Shown: one piece after another, positions 1 to 7,456 of the stretch
Layout of the letters: every line of letters begins with the position of its first letter
Numbering within the stretch: the first letter of the stretch is position 1
Assembly: GCA_023434265.1 (NCBI GenBank)
Contig: JAEYTA010000187.1
Location: forward strand, 1-13,081
DNA from: Pseudomonadota bacterium
Lineage (GTDB): Bacteria > Pseudomonadota > Alphaproteobacteria > Caulobacterales > Caulobacteraceae
Length of the DNA: 13,081 nucleotides
Direction of reading: 5' to 3'
Program-made: the position numbers and the translations under genes
The notes under the pieces: generated by a model
What the model was told of the DNA's origin: nothing
The model's input: only the letters and a program-made list of their open reading frames with translations
Database searches by the model: none

Positions 1-300
1 GCCCTGGCCAGGGCGCACCCGGCATGGCTGATCACCGGCGCGGCGCACGGGCCCGAAGCGCTGGGCCCGATCCCCGGCCTGCACGCCTCCGTCCTGTCGC
101 CGGTGTTCCCCGCCGGGGGACGCTCGGCGGACCGCCCCGCCCTGGGCCCGGCGCGGTTCGAGGAACTGGCCGCCACGGCGGCGCGGCCGGTCTATGCGCT
201 GGGCGGGATCACGGCCGCCAATGCGCGCGAGCTGGCCGGCTCGGGGGCGTGCGGGCTGGCGGCGGTGGGCTCGATCCGGGCAGCGTTCGCCCCGGCCTGA
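1..300 (+). CDS. Thiamine phosphate synthase / TenI-family protein, C-terminal part (5' end outside window)
   Basis: The reading frame is open from base 1 and ends at TGA 298-300, giving the last 99 residues of a protein whose start lies outside the window. Visible marks of the ThiE/TenI TIM-barrel family are SPVFPAGG (around fragment residues 35-42), then VYALGGI (64-70) and AAVGSI near the end. In this family the two Gly-containing loops bind the phosphate of the substrate or product. ThiE joins the hydroxymethylpyrimidine and thiazole phosphates to make thiamine phosphate; TenI relatives aromatise the thiazole or have lost the synthase role. The SPVFP and VYALGG wording looks closer to TenI than to classical ThiE, so the exact reaction is left open. 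The gene converges with the ntrZ-like gene, leaving only 4 bases between the stop codons and no visible terminator hairpin. Confidence 0.75.
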   Translation, partial: ALARAHPAWLITGAAHGPEALGPIPGLHASVLSPVFPAGGRSADRPALGPARFEELAATAARPVYALGGITAANARELAGSGACGLAAVGSIRAAFAPA

Positions 301-304
301 TCCG

Positions 305-697
305 TCAGAAGCGGAAGATCGATTCCAGGCGGAAGCGGGGGGCGGCGCGCTGGTCGGTCTGGGGCCCGCGGGCCGGGTCACGGTCCGGCTCGGCGAGGCC
401 GGCGGTGGCCCCGACGCGCAGGCGCGGATTGACGCGGTAATAGGCCCCCGCCTCGACGTCGCCGAGGTTGCTTTCGCGGCCCACCGGCTGGTTGAGGTTC
501 AGGTCGAGGCCCCAGCGGCCGCGCTCGGTGAAGCGCAGACGGGTCTGGCCGGCGGGCGCGCCGCGGGCGGCCTGGGCCTCGGTCAGGGAAACGGCGGGGG
601 CGCTGCTGCGCGGCGCGGTCTGGGCGGCGGCCGCGCCGGCGCCGGCGGCGAGAGCCGTCGCGGCGATCAGTCCAGCGATGACGGCGCCTGTGCGCAT
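305..697 (-). CDS. ntrZ: NtrZ-family periplasmic regulatory protein
   Basis: This encodes 130 residues. A Sec signal peptide is plain: Arg near the N-terminus, a long Ala/Ile/Leu stretch, and a likely cleavage site near AAAAQ (residues 22-26). The mature part carries GRWGLDLNLNQPVGRESNL, then AGAYYRVNPRLRVGA, and ends in RLESIFRF, a beta-strand-like aromatic C-terminus. This pattern matches my memory of Caulobacter NtrZ, a small periplasmic protein that restrains the sensor kinase NtrY. In Caulobacter the gene also lies a few genes from parB, beside the leuS operon, so synteny agrees. No ntrY or ntrX gene is visible here, so regulation would be in trans. The ATG at 697-695 is preceded by an AGGA-containing purine run a few bases upstream. 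A candidate promoter lies at 747-774. The assignment rests on sequence recall and synteny. Confidence 0.72.
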   Translation of the reverse strand: MRTGAVIAGLIAATALAAGAGAAAAQTAPRSSAPAVSLTEAQAARGAPAGQTRLRFTERGRWGLDLNLNQPVGRESNLGDVEAGAYYRVNPRLRVGATAGLAEPDRDPARGPQTDQRAAPRFRLESIFRF

Positions 698-746
698 GTC
701 CTGCCCTTCGCGTCCGGACGGCGAACCCGTCCGACCTCGTCCGGCA

Positions 747-774
747 AGTAGACACCGCCGGTCAGCCCGGTCAA
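747..774 (-). promoter_or_regulatory. Candidate housekeeping promoter for ntrZ
   Basis: On the minus strand a perfect TTGACC -35 box (769-774) is followed after 16 bases by TCTACT (747-752), a partial match to the Caulobacter-type -10 core GCTANA. Transcription would start near 740, giving a leader of about 40 bases before the ntrZ ATG at 697. The -10 box is imperfect, so this is a moderate call. Confidence 0.4.
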
Positions 775-912
775 CGGAACGGCGGCGCTGGCTCCCGGTT
801 CCCCGTCGACTCTCCGGACTCCTGTGGCGCGAGCGTCACGCGCCCCCGGAGGCGACGGTCGGAATTCCGCCGCCCGGCAGACGGCAAGGACGACCCGGGA
901 CACGCCTTCGCC

Positions 913-941
913 TTGTCATCGCCCCTTTTCGCCGTGCTATA
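913..941 (+). promoter_or_regulatory. Candidate sigma-73-type promoter for the DUF3576-leuS-lptE-holA operon
   Basis: TTGTCA (913-918), 17 bases, then GCTATA (936-941) followed by GA. This fits the alphaproteobacterial housekeeping pattern TTGAC plus GCTANAWC with one -35 mismatch. The expected start is near 948, giving a leader of about 85 bases to the DUF3576 ATG. It is the only strong promoter-like sequence upstream of the operon, and the gaps between the operon genes are short or absent. Confidence 0.55.
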
Positions 942-1032
942 GAGCCTCACTTCGGTTCCGACCCGCGTTCGGGCGAGCCGGCGTCCGCGCTGGAGGGTCC
1001 GGCGCAGGCCACGGTCGTATGGAGAAGTCTCT

Positions 1033-1473
1033 ATGGTGCTGGTACGCGGCGCAGCGGTCGCCCTGATCGCCTCCGGTCTGATGCTGGGCGGATGCAGCGG
1101 CCTGCCGGGCATGGGCGGGGCGCGGCCGGCCGCGACGGCCGACCAGCCGGGCATCGGCGTCAACGCCTTCCTGTGGCGCGCCACCCTGGACACCCTCAGC
1201 TTCATGCCGCTGGCCAGCGCCGATCCGTGGGGCGGGGTCATCAACTACGACTGGTACACCGACCCGCGCACCCCCAACGAGCGGTTCAAGGCGACGGTGT
1301 TCATCCTCGACACGCGCCTGCGCGCCGACGCCCTGAACGTCACGGTGACCAAGGAAGTGCGCGACGAGACCGGCGCCTGGATCGGCGCCCCGGTGGCGGC
1401 GCAGACCGAGACCGACCTCGAGAACGCCATCCTCACCAAGGCGCGCCAGCTCAACCTCTCGCGCGCCGGCTAA
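1033..1473 (+). CDS. DUF3576 domain lipoprotein
   Basis: This encodes 146 residues starting at ATG 1033, with GGAG at 1021-1024 as ribosome-binding site (8-base spacing). The N-terminus is a lipoprotein signal: Arg5, a hydrophobic run, then the lipobox LGGC with Cys21 as the lipidation site. After a short Gly/Pro/Ala linker comes a compact domain with GVNAFLWRATLDTLSFMPLASADPWGG-like wording (written here only as a guide: GVNAFLWRATLDTL near residues 42-55, then DPWGG), typical of DUF3576, an alphaproteobacterial family commonly found just before leuS. It should be anchored to the outer or inner membrane facing the periplasm. Its function is unknown. It shares the operon with leuS, which starts 67 bases later, and with lptE, another lipoprotein, so a role in envelope assembly is possible but unproven. 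Confidence 0.85.
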   Translation: MVLVRGAAVALIASGLMLGGCSGLPGMGGARPAATADQPGIGVNAFLWRATLDTLSFMPLASADPWGGVINYDWYTDPRTPNERFKATVFILDTRLRADALNVTVTKEVRDETGAWIGAPVAAQTETDLENAILTKARQLNLSRAG

Positions 1474-1540
1474 GCCGACCTCCCCGAAATTCAGCCTCCT
1501 TCAAGGCCGCGCCCTTCAAGGAGCAGCCTCAAGGACCGCC

Positions 1541-4108
1541 GTGGCCCGCTACGAGCCCAAGACCGCCGAACCCCGCCAGCAGGCCCGCTGGGCGGCCGCC
1601 GACGCCTTCCGCACCCCGACCGAAGGGACGGGCCGGCCGAAATACTACGTGCTGGAGATGTTCCCCTACCCGTCCGGGAACATCCACATGGGCCACGCCC
1701 GCAATTACGTCATGGGCGACGTGGTGGCCCGCTCGAAACGGGCCCAGGGCTTCGACGTGCTGCATCCGATGGGTTGGGACGCGTTCGGCCTGCCGGCCGA
1801 GAACGCCGCCATCGAGCGCGGCGTCCATCCGGGCGACTGGACCTGGTCCAACATCGCCGCCATGCGCGACCAGCTGAAGCTGCTGGGCCTGTCGCTGGAC
1901 TGGTCGCGCGAGTTCGCCACCTGCGACCCGGCCTACTACGGCAAGCAGCAGGCCTGGTTCCTCGAACTGTTCAGGCGCGGCCTGGTCTATCGCAAGGACT
2001 CGGTGGTCAACTGGGACCCGGTCGACAACACCGTGCTGGCCAACGAGCAGGTCGTCGACGGGCGCGGCTGGCGCTCGGGCGCGGTGGTCGAGAAGCGCAA
2101 GCTGAACCAGTGGTTCCTGCGCATCACCGACTACGCCGACGAGCTGATCGAGGGGCTGAAGGAGCTGGAGGGCCGCTGGCCCGACAAGGTCCGGCTGATG
2201 CAGGAGAACTGGATCGGCCGCTCCAGGGGCCTGCAGATGACCTGGGCCTGGGCCGGCGAGGCCCCGGCCGCGGCGCCCGACGGGCTGGAGATCTACACCA
2301 CCCGCCCCGACACCCTGTTTGGGGCCAGCTTCATGGGCCTGGCGCCCGACCACCCGATCTCGAAGGCGCTGGCCGAGGCCAGCCCCGCCGTCGCCGCCTT
2401 CGTCGCCGAATGCCGCAAGGGCGGGGCCAGCCAGGCCGACATCGAGCAGGCGGAAAAGATCGGCTTCGACACCGGGCTGAAGGTGCGTCACCCGTTCACC
2501 GGCGCCGAGGTGCCGGTGTGGATCGCCAACTTCATCCTGTCCGAGTACGGCACCGGCGCGATCTTCGGCTGCCCGGCCCACGACCAGCGCGATTTCGAGT
2601 TCGCCAGCAAGTACGGCCTGCCCATCCTGCCGGTGGTGAAGCCAGAGGGCGCCGGCGAGGACTTCACGGTCGGCGAGGAGGCCTACACCGGCGCCGGCGT
2701 GATCTTCCGCTCGGACTTCCTCGACGGCCTCGACATCGAGGCGGCCAAGGCCGAGGCCATCCGGCGCATCGAGGCCGCCGGCCAGGGTCAGGGCGCGACC
2801 ATCTACCGCCTGCGCGACTGGGGCGTCAGCCGCCAGCGCTACTGGGGCTGCCCGATCCCGATCGTGCACTGCCCGTCCTGCGGCCCCGTGCCGGCCGACC
2901 AGCTGCCCGTGGAGCTGCCGAAGGACGTGACCTTCGACGTTCCGGGCAATCCGCTGGATCGCCACCCGACGTGGAAGCACGTCAAATGTCCCTCATGTCA
3001 CGGTGATGCGACACGAGAGACGGACACGCTCGACACCTTTGTCGACTCCAGCTGGTACTTCGCCCGGTTCGCCGATCCGACGGCCGCGGAGCCGATCTCG
3101 AAGGCGGCCGCCGACAAGTGGCTGCCCGTCGACCAGTACATCGGCGGGGTCGAGCACGCCGTGCTGCACCTGCTCTACGCCCGCTTCGTCAGCCGCGCCC
3201 TGTCGGACGCCGGCCTGATGAGCGTGAAGGAGCCGTTCGCCGGCCTCTTCACCCAGGGCATGGTGGTCCACGAGACCTATTTCGACGGGACCGACGAGGT
3301 CGGCCGGCCCAATTGGGTCGAGCCCGCGGACGTGCGCATCGAGACGGTCGACGGCCGGCGCGTCGCCACCCGCCTGTCGACGGGCGCCGCCCTGTCGATC
3401 GGCGACGTCGAGAAGATGTCGAAGTCGAAGAAGAACGTGGTCGCGCCGCAGGAGATCGTCGACGCCTACGGGGTCGACGCCGGCCGCCTGTTCGTGCTGT
3501 CCGACAGCCCGCCCGAACGCGACGTGCAATGGACGCCCGGCGGGGTCGAGGGCGCCAGCCGTTTCGTCCAGCGCGTCTGGGCCGAGGTCGACGGTTTCGA
3601 CCCGTCCGTCGGCGGCGACGAGGCCGCCAACGCCTCGCTGATCCGCGAGACCCACAAGGCCATCAAGGCGGTGTCGGAGGGCATCGCCCACTTCCGCTTC
3701 AACTCGGCCATCGCCAGGCTCTACGCCTTCCTCGCCACCCTGCGCGAGCACGCCGCCGCCGGCGGGACGGCGAAGCGCGAGGCCCTGTCGGCCCTGCTGC
3801 GCCTGATCGCCCCCTTCACCCCGCACGTCGCCGAGGAAGGCTGGACGCGTCTCGGCGAAGAGGGGATGATCCTCGACGCGCCGTGGCCCCCCTGGGACCC
3901 GGCGCTGGCGGCGGACGACGAGGTGGTGCTGCCGATCCAGATCAACGGCAAGCGCCGCGGCGAAATCCGCGTCGCCCGCGGGCTGGAGTCGGCCGAGGTC
4001 GAGGCGCTGGTCCTCGCCGACGCCGAGGTGCAGGGTCGACTGGAAGGGCTGACGGTGAGGAAGGTGGTCGTGGTCAAGGATCGCATCGTCAACCTGGTGG
4101 CCAACTGA
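1541..4108 (+). CDS. leuS: Leucine--tRNA ligase
   Basis: A cytosolic class Ia aminoacyl-tRNA synthetase that charges tRNA-Leu with leucine. It has 855 residues, close to the roughly 860 of E. coli LeuS. The catalytic HIGH signature appears as HMGH (49-52) and the KMSKS loop as KMSKS (625-629). The CP1 editing domain shows TTRPDT (253-258) and GTGAIFGCPAHDQRD, whose Asp348 should match the editing-site Asp of E. coli. A zinc-knuckle insertion is intact, with CPSC at 444-447 and again at 483-486. The C-terminal domain carries VLPIQINGKRRGEI, typical of LeuS. The start is GTG 1541 with AAGGA at 1531-1535, five bases upstream; the residues after it (ARYEPK) match the usual LeuS N-terminus. The TGA stop shares one base with the lptE ATG, so lptE translation is probably coupled. 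Confidence 0.98.
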   Translation: MARYEPKTAEPRQQARWAAADAFRTPTEGTGRPKYYVLEMFPYPSGNIHMGHARNYVMGDVVARSKRAQGFDVLHPMGWDAFGLPAENAAIERGVHPGDWTWSNIAAMRDQLKLLGLSLDWSREFATCDPAYYGKQQAWFLELFRRGLVYRKDSVVNWDPVDNTVLANEQVVDGRGWRSGAVVEKRKLNQWFLRITDYADELIEGLKELEGRWPDKVRLMQENWIGRSRGLQMTWAWAGEAPAAAPDGLEIYTTRPDTLFGASFMGLAPDHPISKALAEASPAVAAFVAECRKGGASQADIEQAEKIGFDTGLKVRHPFTGAEVPVWIANFILSEYGTGAIFGCPAHDQRDFEFASKYGLPILPVVKPEGAGEDFTVGEEAYTGAGVIFRSDFLDGLDIEAAKAEAIRRIEAAGQGQGATIYRLRDWGVSRQRYWGCPIPIVHCPSCGPVPADQLPVELPKDVTFDVPGNPLDRHPTWKHVKCPSCHGDATRETDTLDTFVDSSWYFARFADPTAAEPISKAAADKWLPVDQYIGGVEHAVLHLLYARFVSRALSDAGLMSVKEPFAGLFTQGMVVHETYFDGTDEVGRPNWVEPADVRIETVDGRRVATRLSTGAALSIGDVEKMSKSKKNVVAPQEIVDAYGVDAGRLFVLSDSPPERDVQWTPGGVEGASRFVQRVWAEVDGFDPSVGGDEAANASLIRETHKAIKAVSEGIAHFRFNSAIARLYAFLATLREHAAAGGTAKREALSALLRLIAPFTPHVAEEGWTRLGEEGMILDAPWPPWDPALAADDEVVLPIQINGKRRGEIRVARGLESAEVEALVLADAEVQGRLEGLTVRKVVVVKDRIVNLVAN

Positions 4109-4584
4109 TGCGCCGCCTCCTCCTCGTCGCTGTCTCGCTTGTGGGACTGGCCGGCTGCGGCTTCACCCCCCTCTACGGCGACGCCGGGGCGGGCGCCTCC
4201 CTGTCGCGCATCGCCGTGGCCACCCAGGACGACCGTCTCGGCTACCGGGTGCGCGAGCAGCTCGAGGACGCCCTCGGCCGCGACGGCGGCCAGGCGCCGT
4301 TGTGGCGGCTGGAGACGACCATCGACCAGTCCCGCCGCCCGCTCGGCCGGCGCATCGACGACACCGCCGCCCGTTACGAACTGACCGTGCGCGGGGCCTG
4401 GACCCTGACCCCCCTGAACGGCGGCGAGGCGATTTCCGGCGTCGAGACGGTGACCACCACCTACGCCGCCGCCGACCAGCCCTACGCCGCCATCGCCGCC
4501 CAGCAGGACGGCGAGGAACGCGCCGCCGCCGAACTGGCCCGGCTGATCCGGCTCGACCTTCTGCGGGCCCTGTCGACCCCGTGA
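4108..4584 (+). CDS. lptE: LPS assembly lipoprotein LptE
   Basis: This encodes 158 residues. It begins with MRRLLLVAVSLVGLAGC: a short charged start, a hydrophobic run and the lipobox LAGC with lipidated Cys17. CGFTPLYG directly after is the hallmark of alphaproteobacterial LptE (formerly RlpB). Residues further on alternate in beta-strand fashion (RYELTVRGAWTLT) and end in a helix. LptE plugs the LptD barrel in the outer membrane and is needed to place lipopolysaccharide on the cell surface. The ATG overlaps the leuS stop by one base (TGATG), and its own TGA overlaps the holA GTG by four bases (GTGA). The leuS-lptE-holA order is widespread in bacteria and supports the call. Confidence 0.92.
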   Translation: MRRLLLVAVSLVGLAGCGFTPLYGDAGAGASLSRIAVATQDDRLGYRVREQLEDALGRDGGQAPLWRLETTIDQSRRPLGRRIDDTAARYELTVRGAWTLTPLNGGEAISGVETVTTTYAAADQPYAAIAAQQDGEERAAAELARLIRLDLLRALSTP

Positions 4585-5633
4585 TCCTGTCGAAGCGGCC
4601 CGAGGTCGAACGCTTCCTGAAGTCGCCTGACCGCGGCGTCCGCGCCGCCGTCATCCACGGCAAGGACCGCTCCGGCGTGGCCGAGCGCGCCGAGGTTCTG
4701 TGCCGGGTGGTCACCCCGGACCTCAACGATCCGTTCAACGTCACCGTCCTCACCGACAGCGACCTCGACGGCGACGAGACGCGGCTCGACGAGGCGCTGA
4801 CGGCCCTGTCGATGATCGGCGGCCGCCGGCTGGTGCGGGTGCGCCTCTCGGCCGAGAAGGCCTCGATCGACAAGATGCTGGCGGCGGCCCTGAAGGCTCA
4901 CGCCGCCGGCGCGTACAATCCCGACGCCATGCTGGTGGTCGAGGCCGGGGCACTGGGCCGCGACTCGGCCCTGCGCAAGGCCGCCGAAGCCGACAAGGCG
5001 GCGGTCGGCATCGCCTGTTACGAGGACGAGGTCGGCGACATCGCCCGCATGACCCGCGAGGCGCTGGCGGCGGACAAGGTCGGCCTGACCCAGGACGCGC
5101 TGGACCGCTTCGTGGCCCGCCTGCCCCGCGAACGCAGCCTGATGCGCCAGGAGATCGAGCGGCTTGCGCTCTACATCGGACCCGGCAGCGGCCGCACCCT
5201 CGACGTCGCCGAGCTGGAGCAGCATCTCGGCGTCGAACCCGACGCCTCGCTGCAGGACGCGGCCCTGCAGGCGTTCGGCGGCCGTCCCGCCCCGGCCCAG
5301 GCGGGTCTGCGCCGCGCCCTGGCCGAGGGCGAGAGTCCGGTGATGGCGGTGCGCCAGGCGTCGATCCACCTGGGCAAGCTGCGCCGCATCACCGTGCTGC
5401 AGGCCAATGGCGCGGGCGCCAAGGAGGCGGCCAAGGCGGCGGGGGTGTTCTGGAAGCAGGAGGCCGAGATGCTGCGCCAGGCGCGCAGCTGGCGGATCGA
5501 GGACCTCGACCGGGTGCTGGACAGCGTCAACGCCGCCGACGTGGCGACAAAGACGACCGGCTCGCCCGACCAGCTGATCGCCGAGCGCCTGTTGCTGGAG
5601 ATTTCGTCCCGGGCGCGGCGACTCGGGCTGTAG
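4581..5633 (+). CDS. holA: DNA polymerase III subunit delta
   Basis: This encodes 350 residues, near the usual 340. The GTG at 4581 overlaps the lptE stop; it is chosen because the next residues (ILSKRPEVERFL) resemble other alphaproteobacterial HolA starts and because overlapping starts are usual in this operon. An upstream extension of the open frame only runs antiparallel to lptE coding in another phase. The protein shows AAVIHGKDRSGV at the start of the degenerate AAA+ fold (no working Walker A, as expected for delta), a mid-region with RLPRERSLMRQEIERL, and a C-terminal helical collar domain with QASIHLGKLRRI. Delta opens the beta sliding clamp within the clamp-loader complex during replication. 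It is the last gene of the plus-strand operon and faces the par operon tail-to-tail. Confidence 0.93.
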   Translation: MILSKRPEVERFLKSPDRGVRAAVIHGKDRSGVAERAEVLCRVVTPDLNDPFNVTVLTDSDLDGDETRLDEALTALSMIGGRRLVRVRLSAEKASIDKMLAAALKAHAAGAYNPDAMLVVEAGALGRDSALRKAAEADKAAVGIACYEDEVGDIARMTREALAADKVGLTQDALDRFVARLPRERSLMRQEIERLALYIGPGSGRTLDVAELEQHLGVEPDASLQDAALQAFGGRPAPAQAGLRRALAEGESPVMAVRQASIHLGKLRRITVLQANGAGAKEAAKAAGVFWKQEAEMLRQARSWRIEDLDRVLDSVNAADVATKTTGSPDQLIAERLLLEISSRARRLGL

Positions 5634-5736
5634 GCCGGACGGCGTCGTCAGGATCGACCCGGTCGACTCCATCCAGCCGGCATGTCCCGCTTGTCCACCC
5701 GCCGGAATAGACTCCGTACAGGCGTCCCGGGCGGGT
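5634..5736. other. Convergent intergenic gap between holA and the par-operon tail
   Basis: A 103-base gap between two stop codons of convergent transcripts. I see no U-tract terminator in either direction. A GC-rich partial dyad is present (GCCGG near 5678-5682 against CCGCCGG near 5699-5705), too imperfect to call. Termination may depend on Rho. Confidence 0.4.
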
Positions 5737-5922
5737 TCAGCCGCGCTTCGAGGCGCGGCGGAAGGCCGGCTTGTTCAGGGCCGTGTTCTGGTGCGCCACG
5801 CCCTTCTCGGCGTGCTGCGCCGGCTTGAAGCCGCCCGGAGAGGCGGCCGCCGCCCCGGCGCGCTTGGCGGCCAGGGCCTTCTTCATCGCCTCGGCGGTCG
5901 GATTGGCGGGCTTGTCCGTCAT
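5737..5922 (-). CDS. Small basic conserved-looking hypothetical protein
   Basis: This encodes 61 residues starting MTDKPANPTAEAMKKAL and ending RRASKRG. It has 12 Lys/Arg against 3 Asp/Glu, is rich in Ala, Gly and Pro, and has no hydrophobic segment, signal peptide or cysteine. It is probably a soluble, partly disordered protein that may bind nucleic acid or ribosomes; that is only inferred from charge. I do not recognise a named family. The case for a real gene is good: AAGGTGG lies at 5926-5932 as ribosome-binding site, the ATG overlaps the methyltransferase stop by four bases (ATGA), and codon bias matches its neighbours. It is the last gene of the rho-to-par strand. Confidence 0.72.
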   Translation of the reverse strand: MTDKPANPTAEAMKKALAAKRAGAAAASPGGFKPAQHAEKGVAHQNTALNKPAFRRASKRG

Positions 5923-6539
5923 CCGACCACCTTGCCACCGCGCCGCCGCGCAAGCCAGACGGTCGCCCCGCCACAGTCGGGGTCACCTGTCGTCTGGCGC
6001 AGCAGGTCGAAGCCGGCGACGTCCAGCGCCGAGTGGTATTCCGCCAGCGACAGGCTGCCGTGGTAGAGCGGCTCGCCGCGCCACTCACCGACATGTTCGC
6101 CCCGTTCGGCGCCGCTGGTGAACATCAGCACGCCGCCTGGACGGAGGTGGCGGGCGAAGACCTCGAGCATCGCCGGCTGATCCTGTGGCGGCAGATGAAT
6201 GAGGCTGTGCCAGGCGATCAGGCCATCGAAGCGCCGACCGAGGTCGAGGCCGCGCATGTCGGCGACGATCCAGTCCTGGTCGGGAAAGCGGCTCCGGCAC
6301 AGGTCGACCAGCCCCGGCGCGCCGTCGACGCCGGTCACGCGCCGGCCCTGTTCGATCAAATGACGGGCGATCGGCTCGCCCGCTCCGCAGCCCAGGTCGA
6401 GCACCGTTCCCACGGGCGGGATATGTTCGAGGAAGGCGTCCAGCCAAGGCCGCTCGAACAGCGTCTTCGTGCGGTCGGCGTCGAATTCACGGGCCCGCCG
6501 GCTGTAGAGGCCGGGGATCGCCTCCGCCGGCGGCTTCAC
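5919..6539 (-). CDS. Class I SAM-dependent methyltransferase
   Basis: This encodes 206 residues. The Rossmann methyltransferase motifs are clear: motif I VLDLGCGAGEP (46-56), the acidic ribose-binding residue in GVDGAP (Asp72), VADM (92-95), and the post-III segment IAWHSLIHLP (108-117), followed by HLRPGGVLMF. The layout fits the Methyltransf_11/25 type. The substrate cannot be told from sequence. Similar proteins act on small molecules, lipids or quinones. The GTG start at 6539-6537 lies one base after the parB stop, and the gene's own TGA overlaps the next ATG, so it is translated as part of the par operon. As I recall, Caulobacter crescentus has no gene between parB and holA, so this may be a lineage-specific addition. 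Confidence 0.88.
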   Translation of the reverse strand: MKPPAEAIPGLYSRRAREFDADRTKTLFERPWLDAFLEHIPPVGTVLDLGCGAGEPIARHLIEQGRRVTGVDGAPGLVDLCRSRFPDQDWIVADMRGLDLGRRFDGLIAWHSLIHLPPQDQPAMLEVFARHLRPGGVLMFTSGAERGEHVGEWRGEPLYHGSLSLAEYHSALDVAGFDLLRQTTGDPDCGGATVWLARRRGGKVVG

Positions 6540-6540
6540 C

Positions 6541-7428
6541 TCAGCCCCGCATCAGCCGCCGGCACAGGTCGTCCAGCTGCTCCAGGCTTCCGTAGCGGAT
6601 GGTCAGTTCGCCCCTGCCGTCCCGGTCGGTCAGCTGGACCTTGAGTCCGAGGGCGTCGGCGAGATCCTGCTCCAGCGCGGCCACGTCGGCGGACCCCTCG
6701 CCCGCGGCCTTCGCCGGCCGCGTCCTGCCCGGCTTCGGCCCCTCCGCCGCCCGGCGGGCCAGCGCCTCGGCCTGGCGAACGTTGAGGCCTTCGTTGACGA
6801 TCTGGTCGGCCAGCTCGGCCGGGTTCGGAGCGGTGATCAGGGCCCGGGCGTGGCCGGCGCTCATCTTGCCGTGCCGCACGTACCACAGCACCTCTTCCGG
6901 CAGCTGCAGCAGACGCAGGGTGTTCGCGACGTGGCTGCGGCTTTTGCCGACGACGCCGGCGACGGCGTCCTGCGACCGGCCGAAACGCTCCATCAGCATG
7001 CGATAGGCGTCGGCCTCCTCCAGCGGATTGAGGTCGGCGCGCTGGACGTTCTCGACGATGGCGACCTCGAACACGTCGACGTCGTCCATTTCGCGGACGA
7101 TGACGGGCACCTCGGTCAGGCGCGCCTGCTGGGCGGCGCGCCAGCGGCGTTCGCCGGCGATGATCTGCCAGACGCCGTCCTGTCCCGGCTGCGGGCGGAC
7201 GAGGATCGGCTGCAGCACGCCCTTGTCGCGGATCGAGGCGGCCAGCTCCTCGAGGTCGACGGGGTCGAAATGCTTGCGCGGCTGGTCGGGGTTGGGCTTC
7301 AGGCTCTCGATCGGGGACATGCGCACGCCGGCCGGCGTGGCCGTGCCGTCGACCGCCACGGCCTCCACGGCCTGTTCTCCGAGAAGGGCCGAAAGGCCCC
7401 GGCCGAGTCCGCGCTGACGTTCACTCAA
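6541..7428 (-). CDS. parB: Chromosome partitioning protein ParB
   Basis: From the TTG at 7428-7426 this encodes 295 residues beginning MSERQRGLGRGLSALLGE, which matches the N-terminus I recall for Caulobacter ParB; the LGRGLSALLG segment is the ParA-contacting peptide. A GTG at 7476 would add 16 residues, but it overlaps parA by 20 bases and lacks a ribosome-binding site, whereas GGAA sits 8 bases before the TTG. Domains in order: the ParA-interacting tip; the CTP-binding ParB/Srx fold with GVLQPILVRP (70-79) and GERRWRA (92-98); ENVQRADLNPLEEA (126-139); a helix-turn-helix near 150-176 (KSRSHVANTLRLL) that reads parS; a Pro/Lys-rich linker; and the C-terminal dimer domain. ParB loads at parS, uses CTP to slide as a clamp, and stimulates ParA. 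Its four probable targets lie in this window. Confidence 0.96.
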   Translation of the reverse strand: MSERQRGLGRGLSALLGEQAVEAVAVDGTATPAGVRMSPIESLKPNPDQPRKHFDPVDLEELAASIRDKGVLQPILVRPQPGQDGVWQIIAGERRWRAAQQARLTEVPVIVREMDDVDVFEVAIVENVQRADLNPLEEADAYRMLMERFGRSQDAVAGVVGKSRSHVANTLRLLQLPEEVLWYVRHGKMSAGHARALITAPNPAELADQIVNEGLNVRQAEALARRAAEGPKPGRTRPAKAAGEGSADVAALEQDLADALGLKVQLTDRDGRGELTIRYGSLEQLDDLCRRLMRG

Positions 7429-7456
7429 GATGCCGATTCCATTCTTCTGTTCGTCT

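Larger units (their letters stand above)
698..1032. other. 335-base divergent intergenic region with two candidate promoters
   Basis: This gap separates the divergent ntrZ-like and DUF3576 genes. Short open frames cross it, but none has a ribosome-binding site together with a recognisable protein, so I consider it non-coding. It holds one sigma-73-like promoter facing each way, listed separately. The stretch between the two -35 boxes (about 775-912) holds nothing I recognise: no clear operator, hairpin or repeat. Confidence 0.6.

Noticed and set aside
1529..2980. 483-codon open frame antisense to leuS
   Set aside because: It lies opposite the well-supported leuS gene; the predicted residues are dominated by Ala, Gly, Val, Leu and Arg with no motif. 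Long antisense frames are normal in 70% GC DNA.
5741..5758. CCGCGC/GCGCGG hairpin as a possible terminator
   Set aside because: It lies within the last codons of the 61-codon gene and has no following U-run in either direction; it probably reflects Arg/Lys-rich GC codons.
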